Positions 51,929 through 60,460 of a DNA stretch of 64,000 bases are shown piece after piece (position 1 is the stretch's first letter; each line of letters starts with the position of its first letter). This stretch comes from Burkholderia catarinensis (GTDB lineage: Bacteria > Pseudomonadota > Gammaproteobacteria > Burkholderiales > Burkholderiaceae). Under the pieces are notes generated by a model. It had not been told where the DNA came from. It was given only the letters and a program-made list of their open reading frames with translations, and did not search any database. The stretch lies in contig NZ_MDEQ02000002.1 in the NCBI RefSeq assembly GCF_001883705.2, forward strand, positions 409,498 through 473,497, given 5' to 3'. Position numbers and translations under genes: made by a program.

Positions 51929-52413
51929 CGGGGGAACCTCGAGCCTTCGTCGGTCGCGGTCTCCACGCGCACATTAGCGAGTAAGACGTCCATGGGTTTG
52001 TCTCCGTTTTCCTGGTTCTAGTAGTCACAATTCAGAGTCCGACTTTCGCGTCACACCGCGCTCACGACAATGCCGTGGAGTTCTCCTCGAAACCGGCAGC
52101 TGATCTTGAAATTGCAATGAAGGCAATCGCAAACGACAGCAGACGGCAGAATCACGGACACTCGATCGCGTTTTCCAAACCGCTCCTGCGGCGGCGTAGT
52201 CGACGAAGGGCCGCCGATCCACAACGGTCTCGTGGGGATCGAGCCGTATGAATGAAATCAGCACCCCATCATTCAGGTATCCGTAGTTATAAGCGAATAC
52301 CACCGTTCAGTCCGACAACCATCACACCGCGTTAGCTTGGGCGCAGTATCGGACCGCCCCCGACCGGGGCGAAAGGCACAAATGCGGAACCGACGTTACG
52401 ACCACGGAAGATA
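51929..52413. other. Promoter region of the GMC gene, no gene supported
   Basis: No convincing gene. A 92-codon minus-strand frame at 52025..52303 has only a GTG start and no binding site; its first part (VFAYNYGYLNDGVLISF) looks protein-like and may be a relic, but I assign nothing. Confidence 0.35.
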
Positions 52414-52455
52414 CTATACGCTTGGTATAGCGCAAAGACTATACAAACAATATAG
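52414..52455 (+). promoter_or_regulatory. Twin operator CTATAC-N5-[GA]TATAG, upstream set
   Basis: A perfect inverted repeat CTATAC-GCTTG-GTATAG at 52414..52430 and a second copy CTATAC-AAACA-ATATAG at 52439..52455. The two starts are 25 bases apart. The same pair with the same spacing is found at 54190. An HxlR-family regulator gene begins 430 bases downstream and is the likely reader. The site stands about 50 bases before a short open frame with a good ribosome binding site. Confidence 0.8.
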
Positions 52456-52501
52456 TAGAGTGTGGGGTGCGCGCTCAGAACCCCAAGACTGGAGAAAACG
52501 C

Positions 52502-52885
52502 ATGGGTCCGGTTACGACGCTGACATCGCGAGACCTCAAGGTCCCGCTGCCGTTCGATCAGACCGCCGCGCTTGCCATGGCGTCTCTGCGCGAGAAGGCG
52601 CGACAATGAATACCCCTTTCGCTGCGGCAGCGATCGCGTGGCCGGTCACCGCCTTCTGGGACGACCCGACGTGTGCACTGGGGGTGTTGCCCCGAGGAGA
52701 TTCAGGACGTGGCTCAACGGATACCCAACGCGGCGGCAGATTCGCGATGGCAGGGCGCGCCTTGTCTGGAAAATCGATTCCCTACGGATGCAGGTGTCCG
52801 CAAGGCCGTCCGTCAATTTCCTGTCTGAGCCGTGACCATCGCCTTCCAACCGGCTTTGCTCAAGCAGGGCCTTGTACAATGTGAC
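52502..52885 (+). pseudogene. Degenerate coding remnant behind the first twin operator
   Basis: GGAG lies seven bases before an ATG at 52502 that opens a frame of only 35 codons (VTTLTSRDLKVPLPFDQ near its start), ended by TGA at 52609. Other short frames follow, such as one reading EEIQDVAQRIPNAAADSRWQ from about 52695. This looks like a gene decayed by frameshifts and deletions, still placed behind a strong operator. I cannot identify the family. Confidence 0.4.
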
Positions 52886-53545
52886 ATGCCAAACAAAACC
52901 TACGGTCAACTTTGCCCAATGGCCCGGGCATTAGACGTCCTCGGCGATCGTTGGACGCTTCTCGTGATCCGCGAACTCTTGCTGGGCCCGAAGCGGTTCA
53001 AGGATCTGCTGGCGATCTTGCCTGCCATGGGTGCAAACCGGCTGTCCGAGCGCTTGGCTATGCTGGTAGAGAGCGATGTCATCCAACCGACCACGTTGCC
53101 AACACCCGCCGCTGCGCCAGCTTATGAACTGACGGAAATGGGCGAACAACTGCGCAAACCCGTGATTGCACTCGGGCTCTGGGGTCTGCGCCTGCCGCTC
53201 GATGAACGCATCGATCCGTCCACGGCCCGTGCGGAACTCATCGCGCTGTGCTTGACGGGGTCGAGCGATCCTGCAGCGAGCGCCGGCTTACAAACATTGT
53301 ATGAGTTCCATGTGGGCGCGGAGGTTTTCCATGTCCCGGTGAACCACGGAAAGGTGCTAATCCGCTCCGGCCCCAGCACAGAGCCCCCCGACGTCAAGAT
53401 ACAGTGCGACATGGGGACATTCATGGCTCTGGCTTTGCGCGAAGTCACTCCTACGCATGCACTCCGCGAAGGACGCGTATCCCTCCTGCAAGGAAGCAGG
53501 CAGGCGTTCACACAGGTATTCAAGATTCTCGAATACAAGCCCTGA
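52886..53545 (+). CDS. HxlR family regulator with SCP2-like C-terminal domain
   Basis: A 219-residue regulator. The HxlR winged helix occupies residues 1-105: CPMARALDVLGDRWTLLVIRELL (8-30), then RFKDLLAILPAMGANRLSERL near 38 and YELTEMGEQLRKPV near 84. Residues about 130-219 form a second domain (LYEFHVGAEVFHVPVNHGKV, then GTFMALALREVTPTHAL) that resembles SCP2-type lipid-binding folds, a combination known for some HxlR proteins. It may sense a lipophilic ligand. The ATG at 52886 begins the family homology. Twin operators stand both before and after this gene. Confidence 0.85.
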   Translation: MPNKTYGQLCPMARALDVLGDRWTLLVIRELLLGPKRFKDLLAILPAMGANRLSERLAMLVESDVIQPTTLPTPAAAPAYELTEMGEQLRKPVIALGLWGLRLPLDERIDPSTARAELIALCLTGSSDPAASAGLQTLYEFHVGAEVFHVPVNHGKVLIRSGPSTEPPDVKIQCDMGTFMALALREVTPTHALREGRVSLLQGSRQAFTQVFKILEYKP

Positions 53546-54189
53546 TGTCTTGCCGGAGTTCGGCTGAGACTCACAAATATCCAAAGCTTCAAATACCCAC
53601 GAATTCCGGCCAACCATTTGTGCTGCCTGCCTCATCGCGCAGCGAATCCGGCTTGCCATGTAAGCAAGCTTGGTTGGTAACCCCGACGCGAGAAGACGGG
53701 CCAGGCAGGCAACGGCGCAGAAATCTTTGGGTTCAAACGAGCTGCCTGGCCGACCAGTATCTGCTTACAGTCGATGCTCCCGCGAAAGTCGACCGAACTG
53801 CGACGCATCCAGCGGGTACCGTCGCTTTTCGGCGAGCGCACGGCCCCACGAATACCCTCACGCCTCGATAATCGGGGGCATGAGCCCGCCCTCAGTCTCA
53901 GTCATGATCCGAATTGGTGAGGATCTCCCCGGTCGTACCGCGGATAAGCACGGTCGATGGGCGTCATGGATGGCGCTACGCAATCGCAAGAATTTCACGT
54001 TCACGAAGCTGAGTCAGCCTCGCTCAGGACGTCAACAACCCTGGGTATCTGGCGTTGTCATGAGGTGCGTTCGACATCCGTCTTGATCCTCAGAATCAGA
54101 AGACTCGGCGGCAGTCTATCGAACCGGATCGACTGCCTCACTCTGTGGAGTGTTCCGCCTCGAGCCGGACCAGTTGTGGTTTTCACCAG
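53546..54189. other. Non-coding or decayed stretch after hxlR
   Basis: About 640 bases without a supportable gene. Several open frames of 70-155 codons exist on both strands, but none has a binding site or family character. Mixed composition suggests decayed coding DNA. Confidence 0.45.
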
Positions 54190-54231
54190 CTATACATTTC
54201 GTATAGTTTCTATACTATACGAATAATATAC
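54190..54231 (+). promoter_or_regulatory. Twin operator CTATAC-N5-[GA]TATA[GC], downstream set
   Basis: A perfect repeat CTATAC-ATTTC-GTATAG at 54190..54206 and a second CTATAC-GAATA-ATATAC at 54215..54231, again 25 bases apart as at 52414. It is placed 121 bases before a decayed Old Yellow Enzyme gene. The shared layout argues that the same regulator, most likely the HxlR protein at 52886, binds both. Confidence 0.78.
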
Positions 54232-54351
54232 TTCATGGAGGTTGCCAGTGATATCAGACGAACACCGATGCACGGCACGCACGGGAACATCAGGTGAATC
54301 CGACACTGCCAAGGAGGTGCCCTCCCTTCATCCAGCTTGTGAGTATGCACC

Positions 54352-54906
54352 ATGCGCACCCTGGCCTTGCTCGAGAAAGTCTCGTCGATTCAGCGTCTGC
54401 GCCGGACGGGCGGCAGCGCACTCCGAATCTGGGTCCGTAAGGCGCTAATGAACAAGGCGCTGAGCACCTACGACTACCACACAGCACTGATACGCCTCGA
54501 ACAGTTTCGGCGTTGGTCGAGATCGGGCGTGGGATTACCTGTCACGCGGAGCGAGATATCCAACCAACGTGCTGCGGGCACACATAGCAATGGGTTGATC
54601 GAGAATGAAGCGGATCTCCCACTAGTGCGACTTTGGGTAGGAGCGATTGCCGGTCAGAGTGCGGTGCTCCAGAGGCAGTCTGCTCATCGTGATAAGCAGT
54701 CGTCGGCTTGCCTGAGTAGCGGCGGTCCCTCTCCTTCGGAAATTCGGAGGAGTGACTGCATGTCCGTGTACTTCTACGCGCCACACAAAACGTTTACGGC
54801 CGAGATTGAGGTCACGCCTATAGTTGCCCACGCTGCGCAGCTATGTGGATGTGCCTTTCTGTCGCGACGACGACCCAGAAAGTTTTTGGCACGTCGCGCG
54901 ATCTGA
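54352..54906 (+). pseudogene. Decayed Old Yellow Enzyme gene
   Basis: The 184-codon frame still aligns with the N-terminal half of the enzyme at 43302: GGSALRIWVRKALMNKALSTYD with NGSALRNRLAK...TLGTYD, then IENEADLPLVRLW with IEDEADLPVLRQW, and SAHRDKQSS with LNHPGKQST. Key residues are lost: the substrate-binding His-Pro became His-Arg, and the second half of the barrel is absent. It is therefore a relic under an apparently intact operator. Confidence 0.75.
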
Positions 54907-55258
54907 TTTTCAAAGATGCCAGTATGGATACTCACTTATTCAGTGCGTGAAAATTGTTGTATAAACGCGAGCGGCGACCACGCCAATTGCTAAATAAGTA
55001 GAAAAAATACTTGCAACTCCCTCTCTAAATTTCATATGCAGATCGACGCCGTTCCGCTAGCCAATGAAAATAATTGGGATTCCTATTTTACTAATCAAGA
55101 AATATACATTGCAAAATTTACGCCAGGCCGACCTTGGATCGACCTATTGCTGAAGATCGCAACGTGACGGAATTCGTTCAGCAGCGTAATCACGGCCCGT
55201 ATCCAGTTGCTTTGCCGCTTCACTTTATCACCTTGACCGTACAGTCGGAGGAGACAGG
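54907..55258. other. AT-rich upstream region of the OmpW-like gene
   Basis: No gene is supported. This is one of the most AT-rich stretches in the window (54940-55140), typical of a horizontally acquired promoter region. GGAG lies nine bases before the OmpW-like start. Confidence 0.45.
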
Positions 55259-55987
55259 ATGTTGAAGAAACAAGTTTTGGCGGTTGCTACCGCGTTGCTA
55301 ACGTGCACGGCAGCCCAGGCACAAAAAGCCGGAGATCTCGTCGCGAACTTAGGTTGGTTCCATCTCGCACCACTGGACTCCAGTGACCCACTGAAAGTCC
55401 ACGCTCTCGGAACCAGCGTCACTGCAGCGGGCACTGGCACGTCGGTTGATAACGCTGATACGCTCGGATTCGCCACTACATACTTCATTACCGACCACAT
55501 CGCGGTTGCGGCCGTAGGCGGTATTCCGCCAAAATTTCGGCTAAGCGGCACCGGGTCGCTCAGCGCTCTCGGGCGTGAAGGGGCGGCATATGAATGGAGC
55601 CCGACAATATTGTTGAAATACTACTTCAACGATGCCACGAGCAACCTTCGACCGTACTTTGCCGGAGGAGCCGCCTATGTCTGGTTTAGTGACGTGAAAC
55701 TTGAGCCGGTGGCATCTAGCGGCACACTTTTATACTCCCCGGGCCTTGGGGCCGCGCTTGAGGGACCGACTACTGTCAAGTTGAGCCGCTCGCTCGCGCC
55801 CGTAGTCAATGCAGGCTTGACCTATAACATCAACCAACACTGGTCGATTGATGCCTCGCTTTCCTATATGTGGTTGTCCGTCCGGGCAACGCTGACAACA
55901 CAGTCGAAAGTGGGTATCGTGACCAGCAGTGCAAAGCTAAAAGTCGATCCCATCATTTCGTTCGTATCCGTTGGATACAGATTCTAA
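55259..55987 (+). CDS. OmpW family outer membrane protein
   Basis: A 242-residue small beta-barrel. A signal peptide covers residues 1-21 (ending TAAQAQ). The mature part shows alternating strands and the OmpW hallmarks: LVANLGWFHLAPLDSSDPL after the signal, ATTYFITDHIAVAAVGGIP near residue 82, WSPTILLKYYF near 115, and a C-terminal Phe (VGYRF). OmpW channels are implicated in uptake of small hydrophobic compounds in relatives. Given the neighbouring lipophilic-substrate enzymes, a role in uptake is plausible. Confidence 0.9.
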   Translation: MLKKQVLAVATALLTCTAAQAQKAGDLVANLGWFHLAPLDSSDPLKVHALGTSVTAAGTGTSVDNADTLGFATTYFITDHIAVAAVGGIPPKFRLSGTGSLSALGREGAAYEWSPTILLKYYFNDATSNLRPYFAGGAAYVWFSDVKLEPVASSGTLLYSPGLGAALEGPTTVKLSRSLAPVVNAGLTYNINQHWSIDASLSYMWLSVRATLTTQSKVGIVTSSAKLKVDPIISFVSVGYRF

Positions 55988-56359
55988 AGCTCGCTCTATC
56001 AGTCTGAGCCATTGAGAGGACTGTGAACAACCCGGCCCGGGGGCGGTTGCTGAATTGCTTAGCATGGTTCGACGGGTTGAATCCACAGTCGATACTCGCT
56101 TGGTGCGGACACCGCTCACGATGTCGTTTCAATTGCGAGTCCAAAATAGACAGCTTTCGAGTGGGCACACAGTTAAGCGGGCGCGAAAAAGAAAGTGCCC
56201 GCTCATCAAGCGGACATTCGAAGAGGTGGGGTAGGAGCATACCGCGGGATCACGCCCAAGCCGGTAAGTCCCGCTCCCTGTTTTCTAGCGCCGAGCATCC
56301 GTCGGCTACGACATGAGAGTAGTCGTGATTTTGCAGATCCGCAACGTGTGTCCCCGACC
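55988..56359. other. Intergenic region between ompW-like and DUF2384 genes
   Basis: No gene is supported. One perfect seven-base inverted repeat AGCGGGC/GCCCGCT with a 14-base loop is at 56176..56203, possibly part of a terminator. The rest holds no recognisable element. Confidence 0.4.
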
Positions 56360-56710
56360 CTATCCAGCCGCTCCGGTCTCGAGCGATGTGACGTAACGTA
56401 GCAGGTCTTCAGTGCGTCCCTCCGATATCAGCTGTTCGGCAGTCTTGTAGCCAAAGGTCGGCAGCGGTTCATTGCGATACCAAAACAGAGTGCTCCGTAG
56501 GTCTCCGGATATATCGGTTGCAGATGGGATGACCCGGAGCGCGTCTCGAAGGTACTTTTGCACGCTTTCCGAGCCAGCCAAGCGGCTTACCGTATTGCGG
56601 TGTACATGGGCCAGCTGTGCGAGTGTTTGCATATCGATATGCAGGGCAGCCGCGAAGCGTCGCGCCGAGATGATCGGTGCGCCACTCTCCGAGTCTCTCA
56701 AAGACGCCAT
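56360..56710 (-). CDS. DUF2384 (MbcA/ParS/Xre-type antitoxin) family protein
   Basis: A 116-residue protein. The N-terminal part has a helix-turn-helix-like region (ISARRFAAALHIDMQTLAQLAHVHRNTV, about residues 14-42). The C-terminal DUF2384 core is LFWYRNEPLPTFGYKTAEQLISEGRTEDLLRYV (about 75-107), typical of antitoxins paired with RES toxins. No RES or other toxin gene adjoins it, so it is solitary here. It lies about 100 bases downstream of the flavohemoglobin gene on the same strand, so it may be a regulator rather than an antitoxin. Confidence 0.82.
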   Translation of the reverse strand: MASLRDSESGAPIISARRFAAALHIDMQTLAQLAHVHRNTVSRLAGSESVQKYLRDALRVIPSATDISGDLRSTLFWYRNEPLPTFGYKTAEQLISEGRTEDLLRYVTSLETGAAG

Positions 56711-56812
56711 GAACTGGTCGAAACTGAAGGACGGCGTTGAATTTGGAGCTAGATCATGACGCCATCCTCGAAGAGCGCACGGACCTTATACGTCACTCCG
56801 CGGAGCACGGTG

Positions 56813-58024
56813 TTAGAGAAGATGATCCAGAAGATCGGGACCGAATACTTCGCGATAGATCCTGTCGGTTGCAATGCCTCGAGCCAGCAATGATGCTCTT
56901 TGGGCTTGCATGAAACGTAGCGGCCCGCAAAGGTAGAAAGTGGCACGGGAAAGATCGGGATCCTCGGAGACAAGTTCGCCAGCGTCCATGCGCCCTGATC
57001 TTGTCGATGTGCCGGTCAACTCGGCCGCCTCGCCCGATTCCAGGTAGAAATGCCGTTCCAGTTGCGGGAGTCGGTGCCCGGCAGCCTCGATGTCACGCAG
57101 GTGAGCCAGGTAGGACCGACTCCTTGCCGCATGTCCAAATACCACCTTCCGATGAGTTCCCTGGCTCGCCAAAGCGTTGAGTACGGACACCATCGGCGTA
57201 ATCCCGACACCAGCCGAGAGCAATACCATGGGTTCCGCGTCGTTGAGTGCGGGAGCGAAGTCCCCAAAGGGGTGGCTTACCGCGAGGGTCGCTCCGACGT
57301 GGATGTTGTCGTGAAGCCAATTCGATACTGCACCAACGGGATTGGCATCCACGCCTCGCTCGCGTCGTACCGAAATGCGCCAATTCTTGCCATTGGGGGC
57401 ATCCGAGAGGCTGTACTGGCGTTGTTGATAGATGCCGCGCCGCATTTCCACGACGACCGTCACATATTGCCCAGGGTGAAAGCTCGCCGGCTGTTCGCCG
57501 GATTCGGGTACGAGCGTGAAGCTGACGATGTCTTCGGCCTGCGTGACACGTTCAGTCACTCGCATGATGTTGTGGTGTCCGGGACCCACGCTGGCCCGCT
57601 CGTACAGCCTGCTTTCCGCCGCGATGAGTTCTCCTGCAATAAGCCAGTAGGCTTCGTCCCAGGCCATCATGAGCTCAGGCGTTGCTGCATCGCCAAGCGT
57701 ATCGGAGATGGCCTTCAGCAAGTGCCTTCCGACGATAGGATAGTGAGCAGAGGTCAGTCCCACGGAGGCATGCTTATGCGCAATTCGGCCCAGAACGGGT
57801 GCAAGCGCTTCGGCATTGTTATAGTTTGCTGCGTACGCGAAGACGGCCGATGCCAAGGACTGCTGCTGCGAGCCATTGGCCTGGTTCCCCATGTTGAACA
57901 GGTTGGTGAGCGATGGGTATTCGTCGAACATCGTTCGATAAAAGCGTTGAGTGATCGCCACACCATGGTCCCTGAGCACTGGAACGCTTGCATCGATATA
58001 GGGTCTTGACTTCTCGGATAGCAT
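56813..58024 (-). CDS. hmp: Flavohemoglobin, nitric oxide dioxygenase
   Basis: A 403-residue three-domain enzyme that converts NO to nitrate with NAD(P)H, FAD and heme. The globin domain spans residues 1-140, with the proximal His in RIAHKHASVGL near residue 85. The FAD domain follows with RQYSLSDAPNG near 205, and the NAD domain with SAGVGITPMVSVL near 270 and FYLCGPLRFM near 363. GGAG lies six bases before the ATG at 58024. A possible NsrR box stands just upstream. In Burkholderia hmp protects against nitrosative stress. Confidence 0.95.
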   Translation of the reverse strand: MLSEKSRPYIDASVPVLRDHGVAITQRFYRTMFDEYPSLTNLFNMGNQANGSQQQSLASAVFAYAANYNNAEALAPVLGRIAHKHASVGLTSAHYPIVGRHLLKAISDTLGDAATPELMMAWDEAYWLIAGELIAAESRLYERASVGPGHHNIMRVTERVTQAEDIVSFTLVPESGEQPASFHPGQYVTVVVEMRRGIYQQRQYSLSDAPNGKNWRISVRRERGVDANPVGAVSNWLHDNIHVGATLAVSHPFGDFAPALNDAEPMVLLSAGVGITPMVSVLNALASQGTHRKVVFGHAARSRSYLAHLRDIEAAGHRLPQLERHFYLESGEAAELTGTSTRSGRMDAGELVSEDPDLSRATFYLCGPLRFMQAQRASLLARGIATDRIYREVFGPDLLDHLL

Positions 58025-58035
58025 GCTGAGCTCCA

Positions 58036-58059
58036 AAAATTCGTTTTAAATACATCAAA
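58036..58059. promoter_or_regulatory. Possible NsrR-type site upstream of hmp
   Basis: On the minus strand the sequence reads TTTGATGTATTTAAAAC followed by GAATTTTT. This resembles the ATGTATTT-like half-site of NsrR, a nitric oxide sensor, with a degenerate second half. It lies 12-35 bases before the hmp start. The match is imperfect. Confidence 0.4.
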
Positions 58060-58614
58060 TTAGACGAGTAACAACGCTTTCTTCTATTTGCGAGTTTCTT
58101 GAGGTTTGCCCTGCGTGTCAGATGCTGCAATTTGCAGGCGAGATTGCGTGATTCAGATAACCTGAGTTATCTCGTTCGCCAATGAGGCGATCGTGACGTG
58201 CTCCGACCGTCCTTTCATAGGATCGACCTCCTCGCCTGGTTCCTTCACATGAGATTGGGTCGATTCACCTTGGATCAACACGCGTAGATATGTGCTCTCC
58301 GATTGCTGGTGGATCGCCACTGCACTCGAGCCATTTTGTTTTGACTCGATAATCGTTCACATAAAGAATTATCATTAAATCCGGAGCGTTATCGCGTCGA
58401 CCATCATCGCAACGATCGATATGACACAGCGTAGATTCACTGCGAGATAACCGGTAGATTGAGAGGCTGCAATAACGTGCTGCCGGGAATACAACAATCG
58501 ACGAGAGATCGGGAGTGAAGCATCAGACAGTGTCGATCGAGGAGGCTTGCCAGTTCGGGAATGGGGTAGGCAAAAACGAAAATCTGCGGTCGGATCAGGC
58601 CGTGCTGATGCCGC
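58060..58614. other. Non-coding region between hmp and the PEBP gene
   Basis: No gene is supported. A perfect inverted repeat AGATAAC-CTGA-GTTATCT is found at 58155..58172, which could be an operator or a small hairpin. The stretch 58330-58380 is AT-rich. Nothing else was recognised. Confidence 0.45.
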
Positions 58615-59187
58615 TCAGTCAGCCGCTCGCTGGTACGTCGCGACGTAGCGCGCCGTCCCGATGATCTTTCCATACATCTGAAAAGCAACGAGCGCCGGAC
58701 TCGACGCCGTAGTTACGTCGATATGACGCGCATTGAGTGCATAGGCCGTGACGACATAGCGATGTGACTGGCCTTGAGGTGGACAAGGTCCACCGTATTT
58801 CGACGCTCCGAAATCGGTCAGCGTCTCGATTGCGCTCGGGGGTAATAGTTGAGCGCTGCCTGAGGCGCCTTTCCGAAGCGACGACTGAGAAGCGGGTATG
58901 TTGGCAACCACCCAATGGGTCCAGCCGAGGCCGCCGGTTGGCGCATCGGGATCGTGAATCGTCACGACGATACTGCGAGCCGCGGCCGGCACATGTGCCC
59001 ATGAAATTTGCGGCGATACGTTCTCGCCGTGACAACCGAACCCGCTGTATACCTGCTGATTCGTGAAGTGGCCGTGGTCCAGATCCGCGACTCGCAGTGT
59101 GAAGGTTTCCGCGAGCGTGGCCACAGGCAGAGTTGCGAGCAGTGCGCAAGCGCAGGCAGTTTTTCGTGATGTCACAAGGAATCGCAT
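58615..59187 (-). CDS. YbhB/YbcL family PEBP-like protein, exported
   Basis: A 190-residue protein with a signal peptide at residues 1-26 (ACACALLATLPVATLA). The PEBP motif HDPDAPTGGLGWTHWVVANIP (near residue 78) and GPCPPQGQSHRYVVTAYAL (near 133) form the ligand-binding pocket of the Raf kinase inhibitor-like family. The bacterial members have no settled function. It lies downstream of the secreted protein gene of unknown function on the same strand. GGGAG precedes the start. Confidence 0.9.
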   Translation of the reverse strand: MRFLVTSRKTACACALLATLPVATLAETFTLRVADLDHGHFTNQQVYSGFGCHGENVSPQISWAHVPAAARSIVVTIHDPDAPTGGLGWTHWVVANIPASQSSLRKGASGSAQLLPPSAIETLTDFGASKYGGPCPPQGQSHRYVVTAYALNARHIDVTTASSPALVAFQMYGKIIGTARYVATYQRAAD

Positions 59188-59362
59188 TTCAAGCTCCCGT
59201 AGATTGAAGAAAATCGTCGGTTGGGTCTATAGAGCGATAAACACTGAAGTGGTATCGCGGATTTCTGTTAACGAGATTGCTACGCTCAATAAAAAACAAG
59301 GCACATTTCGAAACGTTCGGTGAGGATTGTTTGTGCGAACGGGTGTCTGCGGAATTTCGCGT

Positions 59363-59421
59363 CTTTTTGGTGGTGATGCGTTATGCGTTCATGTGCGGTG
59401 CCACCAAAAAGTGGCATTTTT
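59363..59421. repeat. Nested inverted repeats, terminator-like
   Basis: The perfect 11-base arms CTTTTTGGTGG (59363..59373) and CCACCAAAAAG (59401..59411) enclose 27 bases. A competing, tighter hairpin TGCCAC-CAAAAA-GTGGCA at 59399..59416 is followed by five Ts on the plus strand. The two folds are mutually exclusive. Both flanking genes are on the minus strand, so the plus-strand T run is unexpected. Confidence 0.6.
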
Positions 59422-59437
59422 ACGCGCAATAAAAGCT

Positions 59438-60244
59438 TCAATTCGAAAGCTTCAGCGATTTTGATAGAACTGCGCCGCGCGATGGGTTGACGAGCCAAAT
59501 GGCATGGACACGAAAGTGCAAGCTGGAGGTTCTTATCGTAATGTCCGTAGGCTCTTCGTTGCTGGGGTCGGCATGATCGCTGCGATCGGTAAGGTAAGGC
59601 TGGACCAGGCGGCCTGAAAGAACGATCGCCAAGTCGCCTTTCGTCTCTGCGTACTCGGTAGGTGAAAGTCTCACGCGTTGATGAACGATGGTTCTCTTGT
59701 CTCGTCCGGACTCGAGTTCAATGATGTCGACGTGCTGGACATATCCCTTGGACTTCGCTTCGGGTGCTACCGCGAGCGCCTGTCCACGCGGTCCGGTCGT
59801 GACCTTTCTGAGCAGGATGCCTGTCTGACCATCGCCGCTGGCCAGGTCGACGTTTATCGTCAACAACTGCTTTTCCGATCTGTATCTCACGCCGTACGAT
59901 ATGGGCACCACGAAAACTACGTCACGATCCAGATTGATGGCCGCCAGATCCGGATCCTGGTCCCGCTCGTGAGCAAGGCCGGGTATCAGACTTCGGACGC
60001 GATCGCTTACGGAGGGCGGGGTGATGCTTGCATGCTGCCTTTCCAGTGCGTCTCGAATTGCAACGGGATCATCGCCGACGATGGGACGAATGAATGGTCT
60101 GTTTTGAGTAGCGCTTCGTGCGACTCCCGTGTCGAGGTTGACGAGGTTCGAATGTGCGGTCGACGTGACTGGCATCAACATGATCGCCAACGAAGCGACG
60201 CACGAGAATGTGGAATCACGCAACGTTGAATTCCGGTGACGCAT
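59438..60244 (-). CDS. Exported protein of unknown function
   Basis: A 268-residue protein with a signal peptide at residues 1-30 (STFSCVASLAIMLMPVTSTAH). GGAG lies six bases before the ATG at 60244. The mature part has two beta-rich regions: VVFVVPISYGVRYRSEKQLLTINVDL near residue 110 and a C-terminal TIRTSSLHFRVHAIWLVNP near 240. It contains no cysteine pair or lipobox. I recognise no family. It lies upstream of the PEBP gene on the same strand, and both may be secreted together. Confidence 0.6.
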   Translation of the reverse strand: MRHRNSTLRDSTFSCVASLAIMLMPVTSTAHSNLVNLDTGVARSATQNRPFIRPIVGDDPVAIRDALERQHASITPPSVSDRVRSLIPGLAHERDQDPDLAAINLDRDVVFVVPISYGVRYRSEKQLLTINVDLASGDGQTGILLRKVTTGPRGQALAVAPEAKSKGYVQHVDIIELESGRDKRTIVHQRVRLSPTEYAETKGDLAIVLSGRLVQPYLTDRSDHADPSNEEPTDITIRTSSLHFRVHAIWLVNPSRGAVLSKSLKLSN

Positions 60245-60460
60245 GATGCACTCCGAGTATTCTGGACAAGACATGTCGTTGGTTTTTGGCTGACCGATCA
60301 TTGCACGGGAAATACGGTTTAGTCTGCCAGTGGATCGGTGCTGCTGTCGCCCTCGATGCGAAAAAAGACCGGCGTTCTCGCAGGGAGGGGGCGCCGGTGA
60401 ACGGGGGAGGAATACTATGATTGGCTATTCGAGGTTGCTCCGGGCAGTACGTGGCGCTGC

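Noticed and set aside
52025..52303. 92-codon minus-strand frame upstream of the GMC gene
   Set aside because: GTG start without binding site; only a short protein-like part; possibly a relic but not supportable.
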